Assembly (NCBI GenBank): GCA_902728285.1
Contig: CACVBU010001235.1
Coordinates: 1,149,233-1,213,232 of the forward strand
Direction of reading: 5' to 3'
Source of the DNA: Clytia hemisphaerica
Taxonomy: Eukaryota > Cnidaria > Hydrozoa > Leptothecata > Clytiidae
DNA length: 64,000 nucleotides
Part shown: piece after piece, positions 11,928 through 24,211 of the stretch
Layout of the letters: each line of letters opens with the position of its first letter
Position numbering within the stretch: the first letter of the stretch is position 1
The notes under the pieces: model-generated
What the model saw: only the letters and a program-made list of their open reading frames with translations
The model's database searches: none
Told to the model about the DNA's origin: nothing
Made by a program: the position numbers and the translations under genes

Positions 11928-12455
11928 GAATAGACGGGGGGTCCGAATAAGCAGGGGGTAGGAAAATTTTCTAAATTCTAATAAGCAGGGGGGGGGGGTG
12001 GAATAAGAGGGGGGGGGTAATTGAAGACAGAATTTTTTTTAACTGATATCAATTTCAACTTTAACAAATGAACACGTAAAATAAGAATCAATTCTAACAA
12101 AAAGGAAAACTTTAACAAGTTTAAGGTCTAACTACACTGTAATAAGATATTGGATTATCCGAATTTCATTAGCGGGTGGGAGGGGGGTCTTAATAAGAGC
12201 AGGGGGGAGGGGGTGGATTTTTTTTTCTTAGTAATTAGTTGGAAAAATTGTCAAAACTTAATAAGTGGGGGGGGGGTGGAATAAAAATGTTCTGGGTGGA
12301 AAATTTTTGAAAAGGAGGCTAATACAGCAGATTTAGGACAAAAGAGGGGAACTTTCAAAGATGTTTTCCCAAAAATTGATAGTTGGGGGGGGGGGTTTGA
12401 ATAAGGATGTCCTGAGTGGAAAATTAATTAGCGAGGGGAACGGCTATTAGGTACC
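11928..12455. repeat. G-run repeats in a degenerate array
   Basis: AATAAG(C/A)(A)G followed by runs of 7-11 G recurs at least six times, interleaved with AT-rich spacers. The ends (CTCCCGAATAG and CTATTAGGTACCCGAG) are weakly inverted, so it may be an old MITE with internal G-rich repeats. The G-runs could form G-quadruplexes on the plus strand. Confidence 0.5.
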
Positions 12456-12731
12456 CGAGATTATACGTCAATATCAACTTATTAAAGGACATCACTTGAT
12501 TTATCAATTTTTCAATGTCTCCCGCAAAGAGAAAATCTGCACAGATTTAGGCAAAGGGGAACCTTTAAAGTGAATAAAAAATAGCATGTAACAGATACAC
12601 GAATCTTCTGAAATAGGCTAATCAAGCAAGATAATGGTTTTCCCATTGTGACGGCAGAAAGGTGCGCAGAAGAAAGAGTGAGATACCGAAAGAAAATGGG
12701 CGATAGTCAAAGGTGTGAAAGAGGGGGTCTA

Positions 12732-12895
12732 GGGGCCGTCCATATAGTACGTACGCAAAGATTTAAAAAAAATTGATACACCCTCCACCCCTTATACGCA
12801 TAGAACAATAGAAAATGATGTCATTTAAACAATAGATGTACGCTTTTGCTAAACCCCCTCCCCCTTCACTGCGTACGTACTATATGGATGGCCCC
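12732..12895. mobile_element. MITE with GGGGCCGTCCATATAGTACG ends
   Basis: The left end GGGGCCGTCCATATAGTACG followed by TACGCA and the right end TGCGTACGTACTATATGGAT followed by GGCCCC form 26-bp inverted repeats with one mismatch. CTA lies directly outside on both sides (12729-12731 and 12896-12898), a possible 3-bp duplication. Length 164 bp and non-coding. Confidence 0.65.
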
Positions 12896-12898
12896 CTA

Positions 12899-13915
12899 TC
12901 TAACAAATCCTGCATTACTAGAAATAGACAAAAAGAACGACAAATTTTATAAAGAAAGACAAAAAAGAACGACACATTTCATATTTCGCCGTCCACAACC
13001 CCGACAGAAAGTGACTGTACCACCCCTACGGATTCATTCCTTTTTGTTTATCACGGTAATTAACTACATGTGGTTTAAAAGAACGACAAATTACGCATGC
13101 ACGTTACTAATGCAGGAATTGCAAGACTACTGAAGATAAGCGAAGCTACTTACCTTTCATGGTAACTTGAACTTGAAATAAATATCAAAAGATAAAAATC
13201 GATTTGCTCAGTTTTTGATCACGTTACCAAGTATTCCTCTTAGGATTGGTTTAATATTTAATCACATGATCAAAAAGAGAGCAAAGCAAACTAATTTACG
13301 AACTATGGTGACAAATCATGATTATGGGAACACAACTCATTTCCTGAGATTATAGGCACATTAGAAAAAGTGTAACAAAGTATATGGCATGTATCCTGCT
13401 TTAGTTTTCAAATGATGTTAGAGAAATCCGCAATAAAAGTATCCGCATTTCCTGAAAGGTTACCATTATGTTTTGAGTGAAACATTTTTTTCTAAAACTT
13501 GTAAAAGAAAGGAATGTCTGTGAAATCTGTAATCATGATGCTATCACATCGATAATGTAAATCTGTATCCAGATATGATTGGCAGTGGAAACAAGAATGC
13601 CTCTAACTTTTGATAGTCCGATATAATTTCGAATTTTTTTTGCGTGTTTTAAAGAATCAAAAGCGCTATATTTGAATGTATTTTTGGTTAAAAAATTCGC
13701 AATTTTTAGCGGTTAAATTTTCGATTGCAAAAATTGAGCTTTTTTTCTACTACAGTGTTCATTTTTACACCAGTGGTAGTTAAACCTTTAGATAAAGAAG
13801 GTTTTAAATTTCAAGGCAAACGGAAAAGTCCTTCGGAAGATATGGGACCCGAAATACCCCTTGCTAGCACCTTTTTGTGAAACATCAAATCTCCAAATTT
13901 TTAATACAATAGACA
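12899..13915. other. Non-coding, nothing recognised
   Basis: No gene or element boundary that I can support. Confidence 0.45.
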
Positions 13916-13917
13916 TA

Positions 13918-14065
13918 ACTCAAACATGCACGAGTAACCAAAGTTAAGGAAATTTCAAGTTATGGAGTAAGGTTTAAGGCATTGTTGACTGAAGGGACCA
14001 TAAATGTTGTTCAAGTTAAGGAGACATTCAAGTTATCAAGGTTTGAGTTAAGGAGACTCTACTGT
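13918..14065 (-). repeat. Pogo/Tigger-like transposon end (fragment)
   Basis: On the minus strand the end reads CAGTAGAGTCTCCTTAACTC followed by repeated AAC-T-TGAA.. blocks (..AACTTGAATGTCTCC, ..AACTTGAACAAC). Tandem CTCGAAC-like subterminal blocks of this kind are typical of pogo/Tigger elements. The terminal CTACTG is followed by TA. No partner end or transposase was found. Confidence 0.35.
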
Positions 14066-14977
14066 AGTAACATAGGTGACTTTACCTGAAAATACATGAC
14101 TTTACGTCAACCAAGACCATTTACTTTACAAATACGAAAAGAGGAAACTATTGAACTGATAGCCCGAAAGAGCTGGAAAGATGCTAATTTGCAATCTTTC
14201 ATCCCCCCACTTTTTTGCAAAGTAAAGTTTTTTGATTGCGCCTCCTTAGACTCTATATTCATTGCCCCTCACTCTCAATTTCATGGCGTGGGTCCTGTGG
14301 GTTGGATGGGAAATAAATGGCTTTGATTTTTAACCCAAGGCAATCCTCTCTGTAGTAGTCCTTTTGAACCTATAGAATACATATTGCATTTCATCTGTTC
14401 AAGACTATTGAGTATAGACGATGATAGGCACATAATTAAAAAGACTTTCGCAATGTGCCTTGAAGTGTGATTTCGAAAGATTTAAAAAATTGAGCAATGT
14501 TTTTTAAAACCAATGCCCTTATAAGGAATGACTCGCTCCAAGTGCTATAACGAGACCTCATTAACGACAAACGATTACATTGTTGAAATCAAGTACCGAG
14601 CGCGGTCGGCATTTTGCAAGAAAAACAAACTAATTAAAAATAACTTATTTTGGAAAAGGAATTAGTTACAAAACGGTGGTCTATGCAATTAAAGATGTCA
14701 ATTAACAAAATTTTATAAAACCGGCTGCACAAGGTAATAGATAATGTATGCAAATGACATCAAAAGGCTCTGCTGCATAAATTTCTGTGATTTTGAATAA
14801 TGTGCCTCTTGCACAAATGTGTCATTAAATTTACAGTACAGTCAAATTTGGAGACTCGTATTTTAAAAAGACTTGCACAATACTTTGATGTTGTATTTAT
14901 TTTTGGAAATAGTCTTTTTTTCTATATTTCCACTACCCTTTCACGATCGTCAAATACCATACAATGTTTCAATACCC
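14066..14977. other. Non-coding, nothing recognised
   Basis: Only short frames without protein character; no element ends recognised. Confidence 0.45.
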
Positions 14978-15913
14978 TAAAGGCTTGGGGACACGAGAAG
15001 TTTTTTCGCGTTGGTGCAATGCAACATGCTCCATCCCATAACGCTAAACTTATAGTAGGGGTCAGATTTGGTGGCACTTCCATGGTATACTCTGAAATAC
15101 ATGCCGATGTCAGCCCGAAAGCTGATTGGCTTAACCGACAGTTATACGCGGTTTAAGAGTATAGCTAAAACTTTGTTATGTTTTCAACAGTAAACGAAAG
15201 TGAATGAAGACAAAATGTAAACAAAAAGATTGCAAAGAAGTTTTCGAATAAATTCACAATAGAATCTCTTCATTTAGAAATAGAAACACTCGATTTCATT
15301 CAAAAGAAAAAGAAATTCTTTTTTTCTTTCAGTTTTATGCAAGTCTTTTTGTGTTGTTGTTGAACATTATAGTAAATTATATTCACTTTTTTGAATATAT
15401 TTTTTGGAATAAAGTCACTTTTGGTTTTTGTTATAATCCAGCACTCCTAAATACTCCTCCGTATGGATGTTTGTGCCAATGCTAGATCAGCGTTTCATAA
15501 ATATACCATGCGTCGTTCCCTTTAATCGCCGGGATTAACTAATCGAAATCTAATCGCGATTAGCGCTAATCGAGACTTAATCTAATCGACTTTTGAACAA
15601 CGGGGCCCAGGGACATAAAATTAGCGTGTTATTTGGGTATTTCCCTAACTTTTTGTCCCATGAAACAAAAAAAGAAACCATGGGACACACACTTTTTTTC
15701 TTGTGTTGGTGGGTTGGAGCATGTCGAGGGGCAAATCACTAAAATAAATCTCGTACACAATTTTATAAATCATAAATCAAAAATAAATCAAAAATAAATC
15801 ATAAATCAAAAATAAATCATAAATCTTGTACACCATTTTTCGAGTGATTTGCCCCTCGGAGCATGTTGCATTGCACCAACGCGAAAAAAACTTCTCGTGT
15901 CCCCTAGCCTTTA
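14978..15913. mobile_element. Inverted-repeat element, host of a nested MITE
   Basis: The left end TAAAGGCTTGGGGACACGAG, then AAGTTTTTTCGCGTTGGTGC and AATGCAACATGCTCC, is matched by the reverse complement of 15,859-15,913. The match resumes across the nested element at 15,700-15,724 (GGTGGGTTGGAGCATGT). Interior about 650 bp without supported coding sequence; the 118-codon frame at 14,800-15,156 runs across the left end and is not credible. Confidence 0.6.
15725..15858. mobile_element. Short hAT-like MITE with AAATAAATC repeats
   Basis: The ends are CGAGGGGCAAATCACT and AGTGATTTGCCCCTCG, a perfect 16-bp inverted repeat. The element is flanked by an exact 8-bp duplication GAGCATGT (15,717-15,724 and 15,859-15,866). 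The interior is a short tandem array of AAATAAATC/ATAAATC units. An 8-bp duplication suits hAT. The same ends bound the 3.1-kb composite at 31,563-34,686. Confidence 0.75.
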
Positions 15914-17990
15914 ATCTTGCCACTTAGGGCCACAAGAAATCGGTGATGAAAGAATTAATGTAAACTTAATATCAACTTATGGCTTTTATAGCCGAATCGA
16001 AAAATCAGCCGAAAAGATCTATCCGGAAAAAAAGGTAAAGGTTTTTTTTATAAGAACATCCAAAATTTTTGAAGCCTTTAGATTCTTAACTTTTCAGGCT
16101 TCAAGTCAAAAAATGTTCTTAACATTTTCTTACAGTAGAGTTTCAGCATTTTTTGAGTATTTTTGTCCATTTTCCTGAGAAAACAGGTGTTTTAGAGCAC
16201 ACAAAGCCTTTAAATGTCTTTAACTTGTTCTTGATATTTTGGCCACCGAAGCCTTATATTCTTATATAGTTTGTTGTTATAAAGAAACGTGTAGCCTGAA
16301 ATCTTTATCCCCATTCTATAATTACACTGAAGTTTAAATCGAAATAAAATCGAAAACCCCTAGTGCATTTAGGGGTAGCCAACAAAACGAGGAAAATCTC
16401 CAACCTCGATAGGATGATATTTTCCATAATCATTGGTATTTGATAGCTGGGATGAATTCTCAAAAATGGTGTGTTTAAAAAAGAAAAACGAATTAAAAGA
16501 AAAACACTCATCAGGGAGAATTTTGGTAGAGTTTTTCTACGTGCGAGAGCTGTGATCACGATCAAGATCTGTGACACAGGGGTGTTCAAATAGTGCTTAT
16601 TGTGCAATATTGTAATTTGAGTAGATTGTAAGTAGGTTGTCATGGCAATAGATAACGCTCAGGCGAATAATGATGATTCATTCTTCATCATTGGCGGCAA
16701 AGCGTTCTAAGAAATCAAGCATCTAGTAGAATTTTCCTGTATTTATGCAAAAATGAAAAAAAAGAAGTCTCAAAGTCCCTTATTGACGTCAACTACACGG
16801 TATTACAAGATTTATCGCGTAAAAATTCGTTGGATAAACAATCCTTAGATCCCCACTTAAGCCATTGAAGTGACAACTTTGGCTTTTAGCATGGCTTTTT
16901 CATGATACGTTCAATGTTAAGTAAAAAACTTTGATGACGAAAATCTACTATCATCATAATGTTATCAGAAAAAACATCAGGAAAAGTCATTTTGAAATTT
17001 TTACTAAGAAAATTGAACTCAGTTCATAAATAGATTTAAATAAAATCTGAACTACTGCTATAGTTGAACATCACGCGAGCCTGAAAAACTACATTGCTCT
17101 ACTTATAAATTGGGCTGCTCTTACTTTCGAAATTTAAACTCACTTGAATCTTCTCAGAAATTAGGTTCTCATTTATTCTGATGTAATAAATGTTCTTATA
17201 ATAAAGCGGAAAGAATCGTGGGCTTTTCCTCATGAACATTTTAATGAACTTTGCACTTGATAAAATGCTAAGCTCTCATATCGAAAGCGAAAGCACGGCT
17301 TATCACGTTAAATTTATTAGCTTATCTTTTAGTAAGGCGTAATCGATGATCAGAGAGATTACTATAGTAGGCGTAGAAGAATGTCGAGACCTTTTCATAG
17401 GGCTTGAGATAATGAACTTTAATCTGACTAAAATATCCCTGCAAAGAACAAATCCAGTAAGAAAGTTCTCCTTTTATCAAAGATCAAACCAAGAAAACAC
17501 ACTTATTTCAATGCCGTAGAAAGCATTAAGATATAATATGCACAGATTTAGTCCTCAACCCGAAATGAAATTCGGCAATCAAAACAAAAGTTCCCTATTT
17601 TGTCTCCTACTGATCTTTTTTCCAAAACCTATTTTTCTAAAGAAGTAAAATTTCCACCTCATTTCGGAAATTACGATCCCCTTCTGTTTAATAAAACTTT
17701 ATAATTTATCAATCTCTCTGTTTATTAGGCGTCTGAAGAGTACCTAATATAAGCCGCAAAGGGGTGGTCCGTGATTTCGACCTAAAGAGAGCTAAATTAG
17801 CTAAAAGGTACCCTGAGTATCAGAGGTTAAGTTTTCTAAGATAATATTAACCTCTGAAGACCAATAATAGAAATTTTATTGCACATGTGTCAATCTAATC
17901 ATTGCAGAAAAAATCAAAGATGAAGAGCAAATACTACCATATAAATGACTAAAGTTTGTCTCGAAATAATTTGCAGCTGGAGAAAAAAAT
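15914..17990. other. Non-coding with dispersed repeat fragments
   Basis: No gene. Copies of the TTCTTAT/AGCCT dispersed family occur at about 16,080-16,290 and 17,130-17,220, each with an end resembling TTCTTATA followed by an A-rich stretch. Confidence 0.35.
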
Positions 17991-17999
17991 GGCTGTAAC

Positions 18000-18290
18000 T
18001 TTTGATAGAATTCGAATCAAGTTGCGATTAAGTGCTTGTTAAAAAGATATTCGTAAGTGGAATATTATCAAGTAAAAAAATTGAGAAAAAAAGGAAAATG
18101 AAAATGAAAAATGAAGAAGAAAAAAATCAACTTCTTGTAGAAATGTGGTATAATTACCATTTTCACAGGAGTGATTCTTCAATCTTAGATCATCATCACT
18201 GTTAAAAAATTTTTCAAAAATATTCATTCAATCAAAAGATATCAAACAAAGTTTATTGCTGGTTGACTCTATAAAATAGTAAAAACTGGT
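18000..18290 (+). repeat. Dispersed repeat related to the 31.2-kb and 34.8-kb copies
   Basis: The region includes GAAGAAGAAAAAAATCAAC, CATTTTCACAGGAGTGATTC and a TTTTTCAAA..TCAAAAGATAT block. The same blocks in the same order are at about 31,205-31,500 (same strand) and, in reverse complement, at about 34,690-34,900. Copies are diverged. The interior is non-coding. Confidence 0.5.
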
Positions 18291-18299
18291 AAAAAGCGA

Positions 18300-19578
18300 C
18301 AAAAAAAACAGCCTTTTGTCGATCTTTAGCAGACTGTATCAGTATGCAAGTTACTATTTACGAATTCCCCAGAAACCTCCAAGTGTAATTGTAATTCGAA
18401 AGAAATCTTTTACATGATCCCCAAATGTATAACAGTAATTACTAAACTTTTAATTATGGATATGTCACTTTAATTGAATCGAAATAATAGACAGACTTTA
18501 TGTTATGATTCTCTATCACTGACTCTTTTTACAAAGCATTGATGATATTTTTTGTTGTGTTTTCAACGACGGGAATAAAAATATCAAATTTGATTCTCAT
18601 CCAAGATCTTGGATGGTCGTCATGGTTACTTTTGATTGCGCGCTGAATAGAATCTCGATTCGTCGGCACAGCGTCAATATATGATTTTGACCTGTGCTAT
18701 TCACGGTACTAAAAGGGGCTCAAAAAACTTTGATAGCATATTCTACTTGGAGAACAAAATCTCAACCAAAAAATTAGTACTACGCTGGATGGTCTAATGA
18801 GATCATATTATCACGGGGGCTTTGTTTCAGGTTTCAATAAAGTAAAGTAAATGTTTTTTCTATGAGCATTACGTTTAACTCCTTGGCATCCCACCAGCAA
18901 AATTTTGTTCTCTCAGTAACGATATTTTCGGCTGCCAGGAGTTTTGATTGAGGACCTAATTCAAAAATCTGATAGAGCTTTGAAAGAGATTTCCAGCGGT
19001 ACCAATATTAAAGATTTAACTATCACCAAAGCCGAGATAATTTGATTCAAAGTTTAAGAATTGAAAAATCTCAAATATGTGATTTTTTAGATTTTTGAGA
19101 ACGTCAAGTAGTTAAGGGCATATTTGAAGGCTCCAGTTTTGGGTACCTGAATAATGGCTCTATGATACGATATAGGATACAATAAAACATGGAAAACCGG
19201 TTTAGTAGGGAAGCTATGGATTTACCAAGAAATAATCAGCTAATTTTGTTTCATAAGAGATCTCCAACGATCTTCCAAAGGTATTGATTTTATCAAATTA
19301 CAAAAACGTCATTACTCGGTCATCTGTAATGAGAGTGAGGGAAAATAGATGGTAAAAAGGCACTTGTATAACATAATTATGTTAATCATAATGAAGCTAT
19401 TGCTTAAATGTATCTCTGCATAAATTAAATGTCACAGTCCTTCTTAATTTATTTACTCGGTCGCATAGTTGAATTATGTCAACTGGTACAAAGTTCTTCC
19501 CACTTTTGCTACTACGCACCTCCTGCTTAACCTCCGTTAAAGTATATTCTGTCCACTAACAAAATGGCAGTAAAACCA
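18300..19578. other. Non-coding, nothing recognised
   Basis: AT-rich sequence without supported features. Confidence 0.4.
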
Positions 19579-19857
19579 TTGAGTTTCAAGCCCGAAGGGC
19601 TAGAGGCAAAACTTTAACCCATCTCAGGCAAGAAAAATTGAAGTTACTTATTTCTCATCCAAAAGGCGCAGTAATCATGACGACAGATTTTATCTAACGG
19701 ATTTGGAGGACTACATTTTTTGAAATCGCGCGATATATTTTTAGTTTCAATCTGGCGTTTGTATAAAAACCACACGCGGGTGTTCTAGATGGGAAATAAG
19801 TGGTTTCATTCTCCATTCAGGAGTCTCGCCTCTAGCCCTTCGGGCTTGAAACTCAAC
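19579..19857. mobile_element. MITE with TTGAGTTTCAAGCCCGAAGG ends
   Basis: The left end TTGAGTTTCAAGCCCGAAGG followed by GCTAGAGGC is matched by the reverse complement at 19,829-19,857 without internal mismatch over about 28 bp. Interior about 220 bp, non-coding. The target duplication is not clear. Confidence 0.6.
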
Positions 19858-20296
19858 GAGTTAAGTCAAAGGCTAGAGACTAAGTTTCAGTTCGAGTTTC
19901 AAATACTGGTCAATGATAACATTTACCACTAAGATTTTTCGACTCGGCCGATAACTTTTATCACACAACTTTCTGAAACTTTGAGCTGTGCTGATTTGAA
20001 ATATGTACTCAAATTTTTTTCTCTTCTGGGTAAAAAGCCCGGTTCTACCCGACTTTCGACACTCGGACCCTTAGTGGGACTAAAAATGAGAAAAAAATGG
20101 AAAATTTTGTGAATTTTATGATCCTCAGTTGGACTCATTTGACTAAGTTTCGATGTTTAAGAAACAAAAAATGAAATTTTTCATTTTCCCGACCCTTGAT
20201 GGAACTGAGTTTTGCAGGAGAAAGTTTTGGGAAAAAAACTTACCACTTTTCCAATCTTTCACACTTTAGTAGGGGGAATTTTGTTCGATTTTTTGG

Positions 20297-20926
20297 AATC
20301 GCTTGACTGTTTTGTTAGAAGCACTTGTTATACATTTTTGGAAAGCTAAGGGGTAGGGGAATCGAAATTACTATGTTTCCAATTTTTTTTCGGACACTTT
20401 GGTGTGATTTTCGGACAAATATGACGGTCTCAGGCAAAAATCATAGGGTTAAAAATTAATGAAAATTTTAGCTCGAGAAAACGGAGACCTGTTGTATATT
20501 TTTGGAAAGCTCTCAAAAAATTAAGATTGAAGATATATTGTAAGTATAGGTGATTTCTGTACCTAACTCGAGATATTAACCCTTGAAAACCGTGTTTTTC
20601 AGCCAGAAACAGCTATTTTGTCCAGTTTTTGCGCTTTTTGGAGCTCAATATCTCGAGTTAGGTACTGAAATCACCTATACTTGCAATATATCTCTAATCC
20701 TAATTTTTTAAGAGCTTTCCAAAAATATACAACAGGTCTCCGTTTTCTCGAGCTAAAATTTTCATTAACTTTTAACCCTACGATTTTTGCCCGAGACCGT
20801 CATATTTGTCCGAAAATCACACCAAAGTGTCCGAAAAAAAAATTGGAAATAGTAATTTCGATTCCCCTACCCCTTAGCTTTCCAAAAATGTATAACAAGT
20901 GCTTCTAACAAAACAGTCGAGCGATT
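20297..20926. repeat. 630-bp near-perfect palindrome (fold-back), 281-bp arms
   Basis: The left arm 20,297-20,577 (AATCGCTTGACTG.. to ..CTCGAGATATT) is the reverse complement of the right arm 20,647-20,926 with only scattered mismatches. The spacer is 69 bp. Weaker complementarity continues outside, with GTAGGGGGAATTTTGT on the left matching ACAAAATGCCCTCTAC on the right. No coding capacity. It could be a fold-back transposon or a recent inverted duplication. Confidence 0.75.
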
Positions 20927-20989
20927 TTACAAAATGCCCTCTACTTTTACAACTTTCCTAACCAAGACTTTGTAAATGTTTTTAAAAAT

Positions 20990-23900
20990 GGGGGATTTTC
21001 CATGGTTGCAACATGGTAGCACGAAATAGAAAATATTTCCATAATTTTTTTCAAGTAAAGGTGACCTTGGAAAATCGTAATTTATGCGCCCGCTATAATT
21101 TATTTATTCATGAAATCGAAAGTGAAAGTTCTTTATTCGATTGCTATTGGAGGATGGTATGCATAATTTTCATTTGAGCCTGGAATAATTATGACATCAT
21201 AGATCCTATTTTCCCACCAAAATACCAAAACTTTGCAAATCCAAATGATTGCTGTTGTTTGCAGGGAGAGTTTGGAAAAGTCCTATTTTTCACATCTTTA
21301 CAACTTTCAAGGATGCTTTTTTGAGATGGGAAAAATGGGAAGGTATTTTACAATTTTTACAAACTCTCCAATTTTTCTGGCCAAAACTTTGACTTTTTGA
21401 TGGGAAAAGTGGGAGAACTAGGAAATTTATGTACCAAAACTTTCTCCTGTTGATTTTCTGATTTTTTGGAATTCACCAACCTATTCCCATGCCCACGTAG
21501 ATTGCGTAATATTATAGCAAAGTGCCTCTAGAACATTTAAAGCTGTCTGTCTATCGGTTGACGTCAATGAACTTCAATTTCAAGTATATGGCTTTGATCC
21601 TGCAAAGGCAATTCTCTTACTTAAATAAACATGGAATGTTTGTAATCTTTCAGTCCACTTAAACATCCCACACTGCTCTTTAACAAAAGTAAACACAACA
21701 AAATTGCAATTTGGTTGCGACAAGATTTAGTGGAAAACCACTCCCCTGAAGCTACCAAATTCTAAGCATATTTTAAGCTTTAGTACATTAATTTTTTAAC
21801 ACGTGATATTTGCCAAGCGAGATTCCACAACAGGAAAACCAACCATGAAAAATTCTGCTCACGATTGCAGAAATTGTCAATATTGTTCTTACCTCTCTTT
21901 TTTATTGAAAGTATACATCAAGCATCACACCCACGTCCACGCCCACGCTCCACACACCACGCCCACGCCAAAATTATCAACCCTGAATCAAAGCAGAAAA
22001 GCAAAACAAGTTTTTACTTTCGATTCGATCAAACCAGAAAAGTAAAGAATCAGACGAGTAAAATCCCCGCATCGTGGGAATTTTCCAATTAAATTAAATT
22101 AAATTTAGCCTGAAAACCTATCCTTAATGTTAAAGCATATCATCATCAGTCACTTAGCTTAGTGGGCCCCTTCCGAATTCCTTCTCCCGTTGAACGGCCG
22201 AAAATACAACGTCGGAATATGATTCCTTGATTAATTTGCAAATTAGACATCAGGGGAGGGTAAGCTTCAGCGTGGTAGGGTGTTCAGAAAGTATCGAGAT
22301 CTGTTATCAGGTTACTAGAAATGACTAATGGGCTTCTAACAATTTAATAGTAATTTTTGTCTTGTTTTAAAAACGTGAACCAATATTTATTTTAAATGCA
22401 CAGTAAAGTACAGTAAGCTTTATCCTGATTTTTCGTCAGAACGATTATAAGCAAAATGATGTAAGATAATATGGTCTTGACATAATGTCTGAAAGCTTTA
22501 TTCAGATAATTACAACTTTTTTAAACGCTAAGAAGCTCTGAAGATTATCGGAAAAAAAATTTAACATTGAGATTACGAAACTTTGCCTGACCTTCTCACG
22601 GATTCCTTAGCCGTGGGCGTTTTCGGTCCAACCAATAAAATTTAGCATTAAATCGGAATATCTCATTATGCAGCAGTTTTATTACATTTTAGGAGTGTAA
22701 TTTTGGAAGTCCATTTTTGGATCAAGTTCATTTGGTCATGAAAATATTCAACTCGTGTAAAGTAAAATTAAGTAATTGAAGACTGAAGTTTTGAAAAATC
22801 GCCCAAAACTTTGACAAAAATCCCTGAAAGGGTCTCCAAAATGTCAACATTTTTGTAAAGAAAAGATTCAATAGCTATCGAAAGCATAATCTTAACAAAT
22901 TCAATCACTGTAGCGATTTTGAAATCGTCTCATTTTCGTCAGACTTCGATCGATCAACTTCTTTAGCTTTATCGGGAGAAAATGAAACTGTCACTCCGCA
23001 GATCGTCGGCTGTTACCGTAGCGGATAATCATTCTTAAATACAATTATTAACTGACAAAGTGAAATTGAATACGCCTAGCCCTTCATCAGTGATACAGTT
23101 TGCTGACTTGAATTTACAAGTGGTTCTTCGGTTAATCAATTTTCAAACATTGCAAATGTATAATGTTAATTTTCCACTACCGAAAAAACTCTTTTTTATA
23201 AGAACCATTAAATTTTTGTTGAGAATTGGCTGTTCTTATTCTTTGACATTTTGGGCTTCAAATTGCAAATATTCCGTTTTAATTTTTATGAAAAAATTGA
23301 GGTATTTTAGGCCTTATAACCAGTTTCTACTGCTTTGGCCCAAAATGACTTGAAATTGAACAATTCCTAGTTCGGCAGTTTTCTTACATTGTTCTTATAA
23401 AAAAAGAATAAAATGAGGCTAACTAAATTTACCCCATGCTTATGAAAACGGTTTTTAGTCCACAATATTTTAGTTTGCTAAAATACTTGGGTCTAGTCTC
23501 TTTTCGCTAACGGAGAACCGCAAATATCATTGTTTTTATTTTGTTTAAAAGCACAGATCCTTATAAAGTCTCGTGGGCTGTAAGCATAACAGTAAAACGT
23601 CAGATGAAAGAGTTAGATTGTCAAGTGGGACATTGTCAGATCTTGCAAAACCAGTTAGGACAAACAAAAAAATATCAAAAACGCAGTTTATCCTACGTTT
23701 GTTTGTTTATTTAGTACAAAAGGTTTTATGATTTCTTTTTATGTTTGTATTATATGATCGTGTATTGTGTTATCTTTGTATGACAGTTCACATACAAGCG
23801 TGTTAGCAAGAGAGAAGGAATATCAGCAGATAGACGTAGCTAGCTTATAGTGTTACGATGTTTCTGATACGAAAGCGAAAGTATTTATCTAAAGGAAAGA

Positions 23901-24030
23901 ATGTTCATTAATTTAGCACAAAAAAAAACGACAATTGATATATTGACATAACAAAAAAATTTTTTTTAAATGGTATTGATTAAGTGAAGCAAGAAGTAAT
24001 TCATGTCTAGATTAGTTAATTGTCGTCAGC
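20990..24030. other. Non-coding region upstream of the ETS gene
   Basis: No supported gene. A C/A-rich CCCACGCC-type stretch lies near 21,928-21,968. A TTTTTTATAAGAAC .. GTTCTTATAAAAAAA pair at about 23,193-23,410 marks a dispersed repeat of the TTCTTAT family. Confidence 0.4.
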
Positions 24031-24035
24031 ATTTC

Positions 24036-24042
24036 TATAAAA
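24036..24042 (+). promoter_or_regulatory. TATA box of the ETS gene
   Basis: TATAAAA followed by GG lies 170 bp upstream of the chosen start codon. TCAGTT near 24,068-24,073 is a plausible initiator about 30 bp downstream. This gives a conventional TATA/Inr core promoter. Confidence 0.45.
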
Positions 24043-24211
24043 GGTTGAATGAATGCTTCGTGATCCATCAGTTGACTTCTAGTCATTGTCTAATGAGCAA
24101 CGAACAACGAAAAGTAGATGCCGAGTTATAATTATCAGTACTTATACTAACGAATACGACGAATATAAATTAAACCTTATCAATTTGTGTGTTTCGGTGA
24201 ACATTTTCCTT

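Noticed and set aside
14800..15156. 118-codon plus-strand frame
   Set aside because: It runs through the TIR of the 14,978-15,913 element and has no recognisable features.
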